NCBI GenBank assembly: GCA_012520755.1 | Contig: JAAYNS010000007.1 | Location: forward strand, 1-32,619 | Direction: 5' to 3' | DNA: 32,619 nucleotides | From: Tissierellia bacterium | GTDB taxonomy: Bacteria; Bacillota; Clostridia; Tissierellales; Tissierellaceae | Translations under genes and position numbers: made by a program | Part shown: positions 16,988-24,911 of the stretch, one piece after another | How positions within the stretch are numbered: position 1 is the stretch's first letter | Layout: each line of letters opens with the position of its first letter | The notes under the pieces: model-generated | Seen by the model: only the letters and a program-made list of their open reading frames with translations | Database searches by the model: none | What the model was told of the DNA's origin: nothing

Positions 16988-17836
16988 TTAATAAAATTCC
17001 TTCATATATTTTTCAGCATCCATTGGATTAAGCTCAGCATCGACTAATGGCTCACCATTTTTTATAAAGTCAAAACTATCATCATAGGTGTCTTTTTCTA
17101 CTTTGTATAAAATCCCCAGTGGTATGCCATCATCCCACTCTAATGCTTTCTTGTAGGCATTCTCATAATCAGTATAATCATAATAATCCGGTAGATAGTA
17201 GGTATGATCCTTATACCACCTAAAAGTGTTTATTTTATTCCAAACAACACATGGTTGAAATATATCTAGATGTGCATATCCATTATAAGTAATAGCTTCT
17301 TTCATAAGATTTACAAGATGTGCTTTATCACCGGAAAACCCTCGTGCAACAAATCCAGCACCCATAGTTAGTGATAGGGCTAGAGGTTTAACTGGCTCTA
17401 ATTTTACTCCATCAAATTGTAATGTGGTTTTTTGTCCTCTAGCTGTTGTTGGTGACCCCTGCCCTTTGGTAAGTCCATAAATTTGATTATCATGTACAAA
17501 ATGGGCAATATTAACATTTCTTCTAATGGCATGAATGAAATGATTACCACCTTCACCATATGTATCTCCATCGCCTGATTCAACTATAACAGTTAGTTCT
17601 TTATTTGCTAATTTTACGCCTATTCCTGGAGGTAATGCTCTACCATGTAGACCATTAAAGCCATTTGCTCCAATATAATGTGGCATCTTTGCTGCTTGAC
17701 CTATACCCGTTACTATCACCGCATTATGTGGTTCAATATCTAATTCTTCCAGGGCTTGTTTTAAAGCATCTCTTATCATGTAATTACCACAACCTGGACA
17801 CCAGGTTGGATTATAAAGCTTGTATTCACAAGTCAT
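16988..17836 (-). CDS. korB: 2-oxoacid:ferredoxin oxidoreductase, beta subunit
   Basis: The thiamine-diphosphate-binding partner of the gamma/alpha subunit. It has 282 residues, with CPGC (13-16) and the cofactor motif GDGDTYGEGGNH (88-99), followed by N117 in HDNQIYGLTKGQ. The start chosen is the second of two nearby ATGs: AGGAGG lies seven bases before it but only one base before the upstream ATG at 17842. No ferredoxin-type cysteine clusters are present beyond those expected of the beta subunit, so electrons would pass to a separate ferredoxin. It is the first gene of the beta, alpha, regulator series. Confidence 0.9.
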   Translation of the reverse strand: MTCEYKLYNPTWCPGCGNYMIRDALKQALEELDIEPHNAVIVTGIGQAAKMPHYIGANGFNGLHGRALPPGIGVKLANKELTVIVESGDGDTYGEGGNHFIHAIRRNVNIAHFVHDNQIYGLTKGQGSPTTARGQKTTLQFDGVKLEPVKPLALSLTMGAGFVARGFSGDKAHLVNLMKEAITYNGYAHLDIFQPCVVWNKINTFRWYKDHTYYLPDYYDYTDYENAYKKALEWDDGIPLGILYKVEKDTYDDSFDFIKNGEPLVDAELNPMDAEKYMKEFY

Positions 17837-17935
17837 AATCATGCCTCCTTAATTCTTATATTAATAAGACTATACCCATTTATATGCAAAACTATTGGAT
17901 TTGCAAAAAGTTTCTTAATATATTCTTTATAGACC

Positions 17936-19054
17936 TTATTTTTGATTTTTCGCCCCACTAATAGACTTTCTTCTGAATAAAAAAATCATACAAGTAATTA
18001 AGGGAATAATTATTATATAAATTACAAAAATGATTGCTAAATAGTTATTTAGGTCATTCCTAGTCCCAACAACTGGTCTCATCACTGTTATCCCAATTGA
18101 TACAATCCAAACAATAGTACTGACAATAAACAAGCATAGTTTATCATCTTCTCCTTTATTAAATATATCTCTGAGAATTTTCGTAGCTAAGTATAAAAGA
18201 ATATTTATTCTAAAAGTAATTGTTAATAACCACATCACAACAAAAACAGCTGCAATTCTTTCTACTATTCTTGCCAGATTTATTAATCTAACATATATTA
18301 GGAAAGGAAAAAGTGAATGTCTTGCATATTCTATTCCTAAAGCTCCTTGGGTTATAATTATAACAATGTTGAGTATTATCATATTAGTAATAAGACTACC
18401 AAAAAAAACCCTAGTCGAAATATTTTTATTTTTAAGTTCTGGCACCAACATTGCTATTATAATAATATCATTATACAAAGTGCTTAAGATTAATGCCCCT
18501 TTATTTATATCATTTATTGTACTATCTGAAAGTATAGGTAAGAACAATGAAAAGTCAACATTATTTATACCTAATACTATTAATACAAATAAAATAGAAT
18601 ATATAACTGGAATCAATAGATCCACTGATCTGAGAATAACTATTACACCTCTAGATGTCATGTAGATGCATACCATTAGCATAAGGGTTGTAATTAGATA
18701 ATTTGATGATTCTGGAAGAATAGAAGTGGTAACCAACTCAGTTTGTAAAATTATAGCATCAATTGTTAATATAATAAAATATATTAAGTAAAGAACACCC
18801 ATTAATCTACTTAAAGGTCTCCCATAAATACTTGTTACAAATCCTTTAACTGTGTCCTTATTAATTCTATTAGCTAAAAAAAGTATAGGCATAGATGATA
18901 TTGCAATATATAGGCATGCAACTATTACCATTACCCATTGGTCTTGATTATGTGGTGGTACATGCAATGCAAGAATACTAGATATTGAAAAAGAAAGCCT
19001 GGCAACTATCAGGAGTCCAAATAATTGTCTAGTTGGTATTTTTTCATTTTGCAT
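17936..19054 (-). CDS. gerAB: GerAB-type spore germination permease subunit
   Basis: The inner-membrane, amino-acid-permease-like B subunit of a germinant receptor, 372 residues with about ten hydrophobic segments. The family N-terminus KIPTRQLFGLLIVARLSFSI is visible. The start at 19054 has AAGGTGA six bases upstream and overlaps the end of the C-subunit gene by 11 bases. An in-frame ATG at 19075 lies inside that gene without its own ribosome site. It is the last gene in an A-C-B operon. The symbol is given at family level; which germinant is recognised is unknown. Confidence 0.9.
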   Translation of the reverse strand: MQNEKIPTRQLFGLLIVARLSFSISSILALHVPPHNQDQWVMVIVACLYIAISSMPILFLANRINKDTVKGFVTSIYGRPLSRLMGVLYLIYFIILTIDAIILQTELVTTSILPESSNYLITTLMLMVCIYMTSRGVIVILRSVDLLIPVIYSILFVLIVLGINNVDFSLFLPILSDSTINDINKGALILSTLYNDIIIIAMLVPELKNKNISTRVFFGSLITNMIILNIVIIITQGALGIEYARHSLFPFLIYVRLINLARIVERIAAVFVVMWLLTITFRINILLYLATKILRDIFNKGEDDKLCLFIVSTIVWIVSIGITVMRPVVGTRNDLNNYLAIIFVIYIIIIPLITCMIFLFRRKSISGAKNQK

Positions 19055-20285
19055 TATTTTCACCTTTTTCAACATTTGTCGGCATATCTAATAAACCTGT
19101 TCTAACTATATATGTTTCAACATTTATATCATAACTAATTTCAGTGAATATACTCTCCCAGTCATTTGATATTTCTTTCCACTCTTTTGGATATTTACTA
19201 TGAAATAAAGTATCTATTCCAAAGGTATCAACTTTCAGGTCTTTTTGTGCTTTATCCATTGTTTTTCTAATTATATCTTTTATTCTATTGGAACAAGCTT
19301 CCTCAGTTGCCTTTAATACATTTAAATATCTCAAATCAAGTCCTTTTGAATCTTCTCCAATGACTCCTCTTAATTTAACATCAATAATCAAATTTGGCTT
19401 TCCATCTTTTATTTCTAAAGTATTTTTTGTTTTACTATCTTTAATTTCTAAGACTGTATATTTACCTTTTGTAGCTGCATATTTATTGTCATTATCTACA
19501 AGCTGGTCGGGTACTTCAAACTCAATAATACTATTCTTAATCTCATCAACTAAAAAATTAAAGCCTATCATTTCTTCACCCGAATAATATCCTATCAATG
19601 AATCTTTATAAAAGACAGCACCCCCTTCAACATCAAGGACATCTCTGTGATTTAACCCTTTAAGAGTGTCTTCTGGATTTATGATTCTTTTTTCTTTTAC
19701 TTGAACTACTCCTAAAACAGGTGTTTTTCTTTGATAAAAATACTTAATATATTCACTAATATTTAGGCTCCTTGTTTTTGATGTGTATTTGTGATTTCTT
19801 ATTAATTGTTCTAAGTACATACCAAATGTAGAACTTAAACCTTCATTAATACCCATAACCTCATAAGCTTTTGCATCCTTTGCGACTAACATAAAAGTAG
19901 ACTCTCTCGGTTCATTATCATATAAAAAAAAGTTTATATACTGTCCAATACCACGTTTGGCCAACTCTTCACCGAAAATTATAATTTCATTATGAGAATA
20001 CAATAATTTTCTATCAAAGGTTAAGGTAGCATTTCTAATTGCTTCAAATATTGTATCTCCCTCATGTTGGGTATATAAAGCAGAAGAACCTTTATCATTT
20101 TTTTGCCCAGAAGCATCAGTAGGAACTATAACTTCATTTGTAAGCAATACTTTTTCACCCACGAGGTCTATACCTGTGACAGTAACAATAGCTAATTGAC
20201 TTATTTCTATATAGCCCACACATGAAGCCAATATAATAGAAGATATTAATATTATTAATAAGTAAACTCCTTTTTTTCCTAACAT
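19044..20285 (-). CDS. gerAC: GerAC-type (Ger(x)C) germinant receptor lipoprotein
   Basis: A 413-residue lipoprotein with signal peptide and lipobox ILASC (C22), the C subunit of a germinant receptor. Recognisable features are the family start GYIEISQLAIVTVTGIDLVG and the later segments TLTFDRKLLYSHNEIIIFGEELAKRG (split by normal variation) and the C-terminal domain with DTFGIDTLFHSKYPKEWK. It starts four bases after the A-subunit stop codon, with AAGGA inside the end of that gene. It overlaps the next gene, so translational coupling along the operon is likely. Confidence 0.92.
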   Translation of the reverse strand: MLGKKGVYLLIILISSIILASCVGYIEISQLAIVTVTGIDLVGEKVLLTNEVIVPTDASGQKNDKGSSALYTQHEGDTIFEAIRNATLTFDRKLLYSHNEIIIFGEELAKRGIGQYINFFLYDNEPRESTFMLVAKDAKAYEVMGINEGLSSTFGMYLEQLIRNHKYTSKTRSLNISEYIKYFYQRKTPVLGVVQVKEKRIINPEDTLKGLNHRDVLDVEGGAVFYKDSLIGYYSGEEMIGFNFLVDEIKNSIIEFEVPDQLVDNDNKYAATKGKYTVLEIKDSKTKNTLEIKDGKPNLIIDVKLRGVIGEDSKGLDLRYLNVLKATEEACSNRIKDIIRKTMDKAQKDLKVDTFGIDTLFHSKYPKEWKEISNDWESIFTEISYDINVETYIVRTGLLDMPTNVEKGENNAK

Positions 20286-20289
20286 TTTA

Positions 20290-21714
20290 TTAATTCCTTT
20301 TTCTTGAATTTGGCTCTGAAATATACTTAGGTCTGTGATTCATTTTCTTTATTGTTTCTCTCCTTAAAAAGTCCTGCATTGCTTCTTTATCATAAGGTGC
20401 TATTGGAAATAAGTATGGAACACCAAAAGATTTTATACTAAGCAAATGAAATGCACTTATTGCAAAACCTGCAAATATGCCAAACAAGCCAAATAAACCA
20501 CCCAGTATAATAAATAGTATCCTATATATTACTATTATTTCCCTAAAATGTGGTATGACAAATTCTGCAATACCCGCTGCAGATACTATAATTACCATAA
20601 CCGCACTTACTAAACCTGCTTCAACAGCTGCCTGACCTATTACTAATCCACCAATAAGGGTTACAGTCTGACCTACATTTTTAGGCATTCTTAATCCTGC
20701 TTCTTTTATTATTTCATAAAACAATATCATAATTAACGCTTCTAAAAGGCTTGGAAATGGTACATCTTCCCTTTGGCCAGCTAAAGTAATTAACAATTGT
20801 GTAGGAACCATCTCATGATGAAAATTAGCTATAGCAATATAACTGCCAACTAGAAGAATACTTATAAAAAATGACAAATATCTAATAACTCTAAGAAAAG
20901 ACGAATACTTAGGTTTTGAGTAGTAATCTTCTGGATCCATTAAGTCTTCAATAAAAATTTTAGGCACGGTTGCCACGCTAGGTGAACCGTCACAGATAAT
21001 ACCTATTCTTCCTTCTAAGATTTTACCAGCTAACACATCTGGTTTTTCTGTATGATAAACCGTCCGAACTAAGCTGCTCGGTGAATCATCTATATATTCC
21101 TCTATATAACTAGTATCTAAAACTGCATCTGTTTTTATCTTACTCAATCTTGCTTTTAATTCTTCGAGTATTTCTTTGTTTACGATTCCTTTTATATATA
21201 CAATGCATACTTGAGTATTTGTCATTTCTCCTAATGTAAATTGTTCAAAGATTAGATTATGATTCCTAATTTTTCGTCTAATAAGTGACTTGTTTACATA
21301 TATATCCTCTACAAATGATTCTTTTGGCCCTCTAATAACTTGCTCTACAGTCGATTCTGCAACAGATCTTTTATCATATCTACACATATTCATGGCATAG
21401 GCTGTGTCTATACCGTCAATATAAACTACAACACTTCCATCTACTATTTCTTTAATTGATTCATTTATACTAAATATCTCTTGAATTTCTGACACATAAA
21501 TTGATGATTCTATATCATACGCTGATACTAAATTATTTTTCATAGGTTTTATTACAAATTCATTTAAAGCCTTTTTATCTATTAAAGCATTAATATACAC
21601 TAATAATACTTCTGTATCTCCCAATGTATCAAATTGATATAATATTAAATCATCCGAATTATTAAATTTTTCTTTGATGATAGCTTTGTTTTCCATTATA
21701 TTTTTTGAAATCAT
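20290..21714 (-). CDS. gerAA: GerAA-type spore germination protein (A subunit)
   Basis: A 474-residue A subunit of a germinant receptor, acting in the spore inner membrane. It has a soluble N-terminal half (about 1-275) with the paired-domain features VVYIDGIDTAY and the conserved SPSVATVPKIFIEDLMDPEDYY region, followed by several membrane helices and a short basic C-terminus. The start at 21714 has GGGGAG six bases upstream; a longer frame to 21759 has none. It is first in the A-C-B operon. Expression in the forespore would be expected to need a sigma-G promoter, but I do not see a convincing one in the 117-base gap to the next gene. Confidence 0.92.
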   Translation of the reverse strand: MISKNIMENKAIIKEKFNNSDDLILYQFDTLGDTEVLLVYINALIDKKALNEFVIKPMKNNLVSAYDIESSIYVSEIQEIFSINESIKEIVDGSVVVYIDGIDTAYAMNMCRYDKRSVAESTVEQVIRGPKESFVEDIYVNKSLIRRKIRNHNLIFEQFTLGEMTNTQVCIVYIKGIVNKEILEELKARLSKIKTDAVLDTSYIEEYIDDSPSSLVRTVYHTEKPDVLAGKILEGRIGIICDGSPSVATVPKIFIEDLMDPEDYYSKPKYSSFLRVIRYLSFFISILLVGSYIAIANFHHEMVPTQLLITLAGQREDVPFPSLLEALIMILFYEIIKEAGLRMPKNVGQTVTLIGGLVIGQAAVEAGLVSAVMVIIVSAAGIAEFVIPHFREIIVIYRILFIILGGLFGLFGIFAGFAISAFHLLSIKSFGVPYLFPIAPYDKEAMQDFLRRETIKKMNHRPKYISEPNSRKRN

Positions 21715-21782
21715 ACTATCTCCCCTATATAGGTTACTAATACATATTAGCATTACCAATTATTTTATTTTATATTACAAAC

Positions 21783-21811
21783 TGTTATACCTATTCTTTC
21801 TTGGATATAAT
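21783..21811 (+). promoter_or_regulatory. Candidate promoter of the response regulator gene
   Basis: TGTTAT (21783-21788) and a consensus TATAAT (21806-21811) are 17 bases apart, about 30 bases before the start codon. The -10 is strong and the -35 weak. Confidence 0.45.
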
Positions 21812-21840
21812 TAATATAAGAACATATAAGGGTGAGTAAA

Positions 21841-22533
21841 ATGAATTATAATATTTTGGTTGTAGAAGATGAAAAAAACATTCTTGATATAATTAGTCTG
21901 TATTTAGAAAAAGAAAATTATAATGTTTATAAGGCTATGGATGGAGAAGAAGCTTTAGCTATTTATAGAAATAAGGAAATCCATCTTATTATATTGGACT
22001 TGATGATACCTAAGATTTCAGGAGAAAAAGTATGTAAAACAATACGTAAAAAGTCTAATGTTCCTATAATAATCCTTACTGCAAAAGATGATGAGGATAG
22101 TAAAATAGATGGCCTAGATTCTGGTGCAGATGATTATGTAACAAAACCGTTTAGTAATAGGGAGCTTATGAGTAGAGTAAATGCTTTATTGAGAAGGAGC
22201 TACAAGAATAATTACAAATCATCGAATTCTGACCTTAGTTTTGATAATGGTAGATTAAAAATCAATTTAGAGAAAATGATTGTAAAAAAGGATGATGGAA
22301 TTATTGATTTGACGGCAAATGAATTTAAGATACTTTCTGTTTTTATAAATAATCCGGGAAATATTCTTTCAAGAGAGCAACTGATAGAATCAGCTTTTGG
22401 TTATGAATATGAAGCATATGATAGGACTATAGATTCACATATTAAAAATATAAGACAGAAGCTTGAGGATAATCCTAAAACTCCTGTCTATATTGTGACC
22501 GTTTATGGTATTGGATACAAATTCAATAATTAG
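21841..22533 (+). CDS. OmpR-family response regulator
   Basis: A 230-residue DNA-binding response regulator. The receiver domain (1-118) contains the acidic pocket E9/D10, phospho-acceptor D53 in ILDLMIP, T80 and K102. The OmpR-type winged helix (about 130-228) contains DLTANEFKILSVFINNPG and RTIDSHIKNIRQKLED. The ATG at 21841 has AAGGGTGAG upstream; a GTG at 21832 overlaps that ribosome site and is unlikely. The stop codon overlaps by four bases the end of an oppositely oriented small gene. The partner kinase gene starts 410 bases further on, so the pair is not a simple two-gene operon. Confidence 0.94.
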   Translation: MNYNILVVEDEKNILDIISLYLEKENYNVYKAMDGEEALAIYRNKEIHLIILDLMIPKISGEKVCKTIRKKSNVPIIILTAKDDEDSKIDGLDSGADDYVTKPFSNRELMSRVNALLRRSYKNNYKSSNSDLSFDNGRLKINLEKMIVKKDDGIIDLTANEFKILSVFINNPGNILSREQLIESAFGYEYEAYDRTIDSHIKNIRQKLEDNPKTPVYIVTVYGIGYKFNN

Positions 22534-22835
22534 GGTCTTCTACCATGACACCTACCATAACCATAACCCATACCACGGCCATATCTGTTAAATCTTTGGA
22601 AATCATTTTTTTCATGGAATTCTTCCATATAATCAAAGTGTTCTGACCAACTATTGTATTCATCTTGACTAATGTCTCCATTATCAAGAGCATCTTCAAG
22701 GCCTTCTCTTCTATAATCCATTCTCTCTTTATGCCAATCAAATAATCTACTGTCTTCTGTACTCTCAGCTAATACGAATATTGATCCAGCTCCTAAGGTC
22801 AATACTAATGCTAATATAAAAACTATTTTTTTCAT
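22530..22835 (-). CDS. Small exported protein inside the two-component locus
   Basis: A 101-residue protein with a Sec signal peptide (MKKIVFILALVLTLGAGSIFVLA, likely cut after A23). The mature part forms a charged helical hairpin (about 32-78, with LEDALDNGDISQDEYNSW). It ends in a Gly/Arg/Tyr tail containing C96 and H97 (GRGMGYGYGRCHGRRP). The helical part recalls short DUF2680-like exported proteins; I do not recognise a family with confidence. AAGGAG precedes the ATG. It lies between the response regulator and kinase genes on the opposite strand, convergent with the first and divergent from the second. It could be a target, or an extracytoplasmic modulator of the kinase. Confidence 0.75.
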   Translation of the reverse strand: MKKIVFILALVLTLGAGSIFVLAESTEDSRLFDWHKERMDYRREGLEDALDNGDISQDEYNSWSEHFDYMEEFHEKNDFQRFNRYGRGMGYGYGRCHGRRP

Positions 22836-22903
22836 TGTTTTACTCCTTTCATCTTTTCATATTATTTATTAATTATATAATAATAATGAATTATGGAGGA
22901 ATT

Positions 22904-23038
22904 ATGGAGAACTTATATCAAATAAATACACTTGAGGTGAATTATGAATTTATTCAGAAAAATAATTTTAAGTTTTATTTTGACCATCCTTGTATCTATA
23001 ACAATTATTTCTATTACATCCAATATTATGATAAATAA
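22904..23038 (+). CDS. Possible leader peptide overlapping the kinase start
   Basis: A 44-codon frame with a very good ribosome site (GGAGG at 22895-22899, then ATG at 22904). It runs in a different frame through the kinase start codon (22944). The first 14 codons precede the kinase; the rest merely follows the kinase DNA in another frame and reads as low-complexity Tyr/Phe/Asn. It may be a translational-coupling or attenuating leader, or an accident of AT-rich sequence. Confidence 0.25.
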   Translation: MENLYQINTLEVNYEFIQKNNFKFYFDHPCIYNNYFYYIQYYDK

Positions 23039-24332
23039 TAGATTTAAAAATTATCTTGAAGAAGAACAACAGATTAAGTTTGATAAGATTTATGAAGAAA
23101 TTAACAACTATTATATAGACGAAAATCTCAGTTTAAATCAAATGAATTTAATGCACTATTCAATGGCAGAAGATATAGATCTAACCATAAAAGATACTGA
23201 AGAAAACATTATCTACACTACTAAAAATAGTCCTAAGAATGGTATGGGCCGTATGCACATGGGCAGAAATAGTATGCATGCTAATAAATATGGACTGGGA
23301 AACTATGTAGAAAAACTATATCCTTTAGTCTATGATAGCAATGCTGTCGGCAGCCTTACTATTGGTTATATAGATAATTCTTATATTACCGATGGTGCTG
23401 TGATATTTCTAGATACTATGACCCAATCATTATCAATTTCTGGATTGTTTGCAATAGCTATAGGTATAATAATCAGTCTAGTACTATCAAACAGCTTAAC
23501 TAAACCCCTAATGGTCATTACCGAAACAGCTAATAAAATACGCCATGGCGATTTAAAGGCTAAATCTAATGTCTGCACAAATACAAAAGAAATAATTGAA
23601 TTATCAAACACAATTAATTATTTGAGTAATACTCTTTCTGACCAAGATAAAATTAGAAAACAGTATGCTTCTGATATTTCACATGAACTTCGAACTCCAT
23701 TAACTACATTAAAATCTCATTTAGAAGCTATGTTAGACAAGGTATTGGAACCAAGTGATGAACATTTAGAGATATTGATGACTGAAATAAATAGGCTATC
23801 AAAACTAATAGATGACTTAAAAGATTCCTTTGTGAAGGAAGAGTACTCAATGGATTTGAATTTGATAGAAGTTGATATTACAGAAGAATTAATGTCAATT
23901 ATTAAAACTTATGAACCACTTTATGAAGAAAAAGGCTTTTCCATAGAATTTAATTTTAAAGAAGATATTTTAATTCTAATTGATATTGATAGATTTAAAC
24001 AAATTATGAACAATTTATTATCAAATTCCTTAAGGTATTTAAACAAAGACGGAAAAGTAATTGTTGACCTATTGAGAAATGATGATAGTATACTTTTAAG
24101 TGTATCAGATAATGGTATTGGGATAAAAGCTAATGATTTACCTTATGTATTTAATAGGTTTTTTAGAGTTGATACATCTAGAAATAAGTCTACAGGCGGA
24201 ACTGGATTAGGCTTACCAATAGTCAAATCAATTGTAGAAGCCCATAATGGTAGTATCACAATTAATAGTGAATATGGGAAAGGTACTAATATTACTATTA
24301 AACTACCTATCACAAAAAAGAATCATCTGTAA
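22944..24332 (+). CDS. HAMP sensor histidine kinase
   Basis: A 462-residue membrane kinase. TM1 is about 7-30, followed by an extracytoplasmic sensor (about 31-160), TM2 (about 161-182) and HAMP (about 183-235). The dimerisation domain has phospho-acceptor H247 in SHELRTPLTTLKSHLEAML. The ATPase domain has N box NNLLSNSLRY (356-365), DNGIG (389-393) and GGTGLGL (418-424). The sensor contains a Met/His cluster at about 101-112 (M101, M104, H105, M106, M111, H112), suggestive of soft-metal binding, though this is inference. The ATG has GAGGTGA upstream. It pairs by location with the response regulator gene, from which it is separated by the oppositely oriented small exported protein gene. Confidence 0.93.
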   Translation: MNLFRKIILSFILTILVSITIISITSNIMINNRFKNYLEEEQQIKFDKIYEEINNYYIDENLSLNQMNLMHYSMAEDIDLTIKDTEENIIYTTKNSPKNGMGRMHMGRNSMHANKYGLGNYVEKLYPLVYDSNAVGSLTIGYIDNSYITDGAVIFLDTMTQSLSISGLFAIAIGIIISLVLSNSLTKPLMVITETANKIRHGDLKAKSNVCTNTKEIIELSNTINYLSNTLSDQDKIRKQYASDISHELRTPLTTLKSHLEAMLDKVLEPSDEHLEILMTEINRLSKLIDDLKDSFVKEEYSMDLNLIEVDITEELMSIIKTYEPLYEEKGFSIEFNFKEDILILIDIDRFKQIMNNLLSNSLRYLNKDGKVIVDLLRNDDSILLSVSDNGIGIKANDLPYVFNRFFRVDTSRNKSTGGTGLGLPIVKSIVEAHNGSITINSEYGKGTNITIKLPITKKNHL

Positions 24333-24353
24333 TTAACAACTACAGATGATTCT
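24319..24353. terminator. Bidirectional terminator between the kinase gene and cysE
   Basis: Thirteen-base arms AGAATCATCTGTA (24319-24331) and complement (24341-24353) pair perfectly. The left arm includes the last codons and stop of the kinase gene, TTTTC follows on the plus strand, and AAAAAAG flanks the left side to serve as a T-run for the convergent cysE transcript. Confidence 0.75.
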
Positions 24354-24356
24354 TTT

Positions 24357-24899
24357 CTATATTGCATAAATATATGCTATTGCTTTCTTATATATTATTC
24401 TAGCTGGTGCACCTACTGCTGTTGTTCCAGCTGGCACATCATCCAAGACTACAGAGTTTGCACCAACTTTGGCACCTTCTCCTATAGTAATAGGACCTAG
24501 GATTTTCGCTCCAGCACCAATAATTACATTATCTTCAATTGTTGGATGCCTCTTTTCCCCTTTGTCTCCACCTATTCCACCTAGGGTTACTCCATGAAAT
24601 AATGTTACATCATCTCCAATTTCAGCAGTTTCACCTATAACGATACCCATACCATGATCTATAAATAGGTTTTTGCCTATTTTGGCTCCAGGATGGATTT
24701 CTATTCCTGTAACTTTTCTTGCATGTTGAGAAATCATTCTAGCACGAAATAGCTTGCCTTTCAAATATAATTTGTGAGATATTCTATGGTAGACTATTGC
24801 TTTTAAACCTGGTGAAGAAAAAATCGCCTCCACTAAATTCTTTGCAGCTGGATCTTTTTCCAAAATAACTTTACCTTGTTCTATAATAAATTTTAACAC
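24357..24899 (-). CDS. cysE: Serine O-acetyltransferase (short EpsC/CysE type)
   Basis: Makes O-acetyl-L-serine from serine and acetyl-CoA, the substrate of the neighbouring cysteine synthase. The 180 residues are typical of the short Gram-positive form. The hexapeptide left-handed beta-helix is obvious ([18 protein letters not shown], then [16 protein letters not shown] and [19 protein letters not shown]). The conserved catalytic HG pairs are at IDHG and FHGVTLGG. Its start appears to be a GTG (24897-24899) with AGGAG nine bases upstream. It begins 12 bases after the cysK stop codon, so it is co-transcribed with cysK under the T-box leader. Confidence 0.93.
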   Translation of the reverse strand: MLKFIIEQGKVILEKDPAAKNLVEAIFSSPGLKAIVYHRISHKLYLKGKLFRARMISQHARKVTGIEIHPGAKIGKNLFIDHGMGIVIGETAEIGDDVTLFHGVTLGGIGGDKGEKRHPTIEDNVIIGAGAKILGPITIGEGAKVGANSVVLDDVPAGTTAVGAPARIIYKKAIAYIYAI

Positions 24900-24911
24900 A
24901 CTACCACACTC

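Noticed and set aside
17885-17905. TGCAAA...TTTGCA hairpin between the germination operon and the oxidoreductase genes
   Set aside because: Only six base pairs and no T-run in the needed position on the minus strand, so not called as a terminator.
21760-21840. Sigma-G promoter for the germination operon
   Set aside because: GAATA near the expected -35 is present on the minus strand but no CAT-N-N-TA-type -10 lies at the right spacing, so I could not support it.
22523-22741. 72-codon minus-strand frame overlapping the small exported protein gene
   Set aside because: Same strand but a different frame. The other frame has a signal peptide, a proper ribosome site and normal composition, while this one is Met-rich and has no ribosome site.
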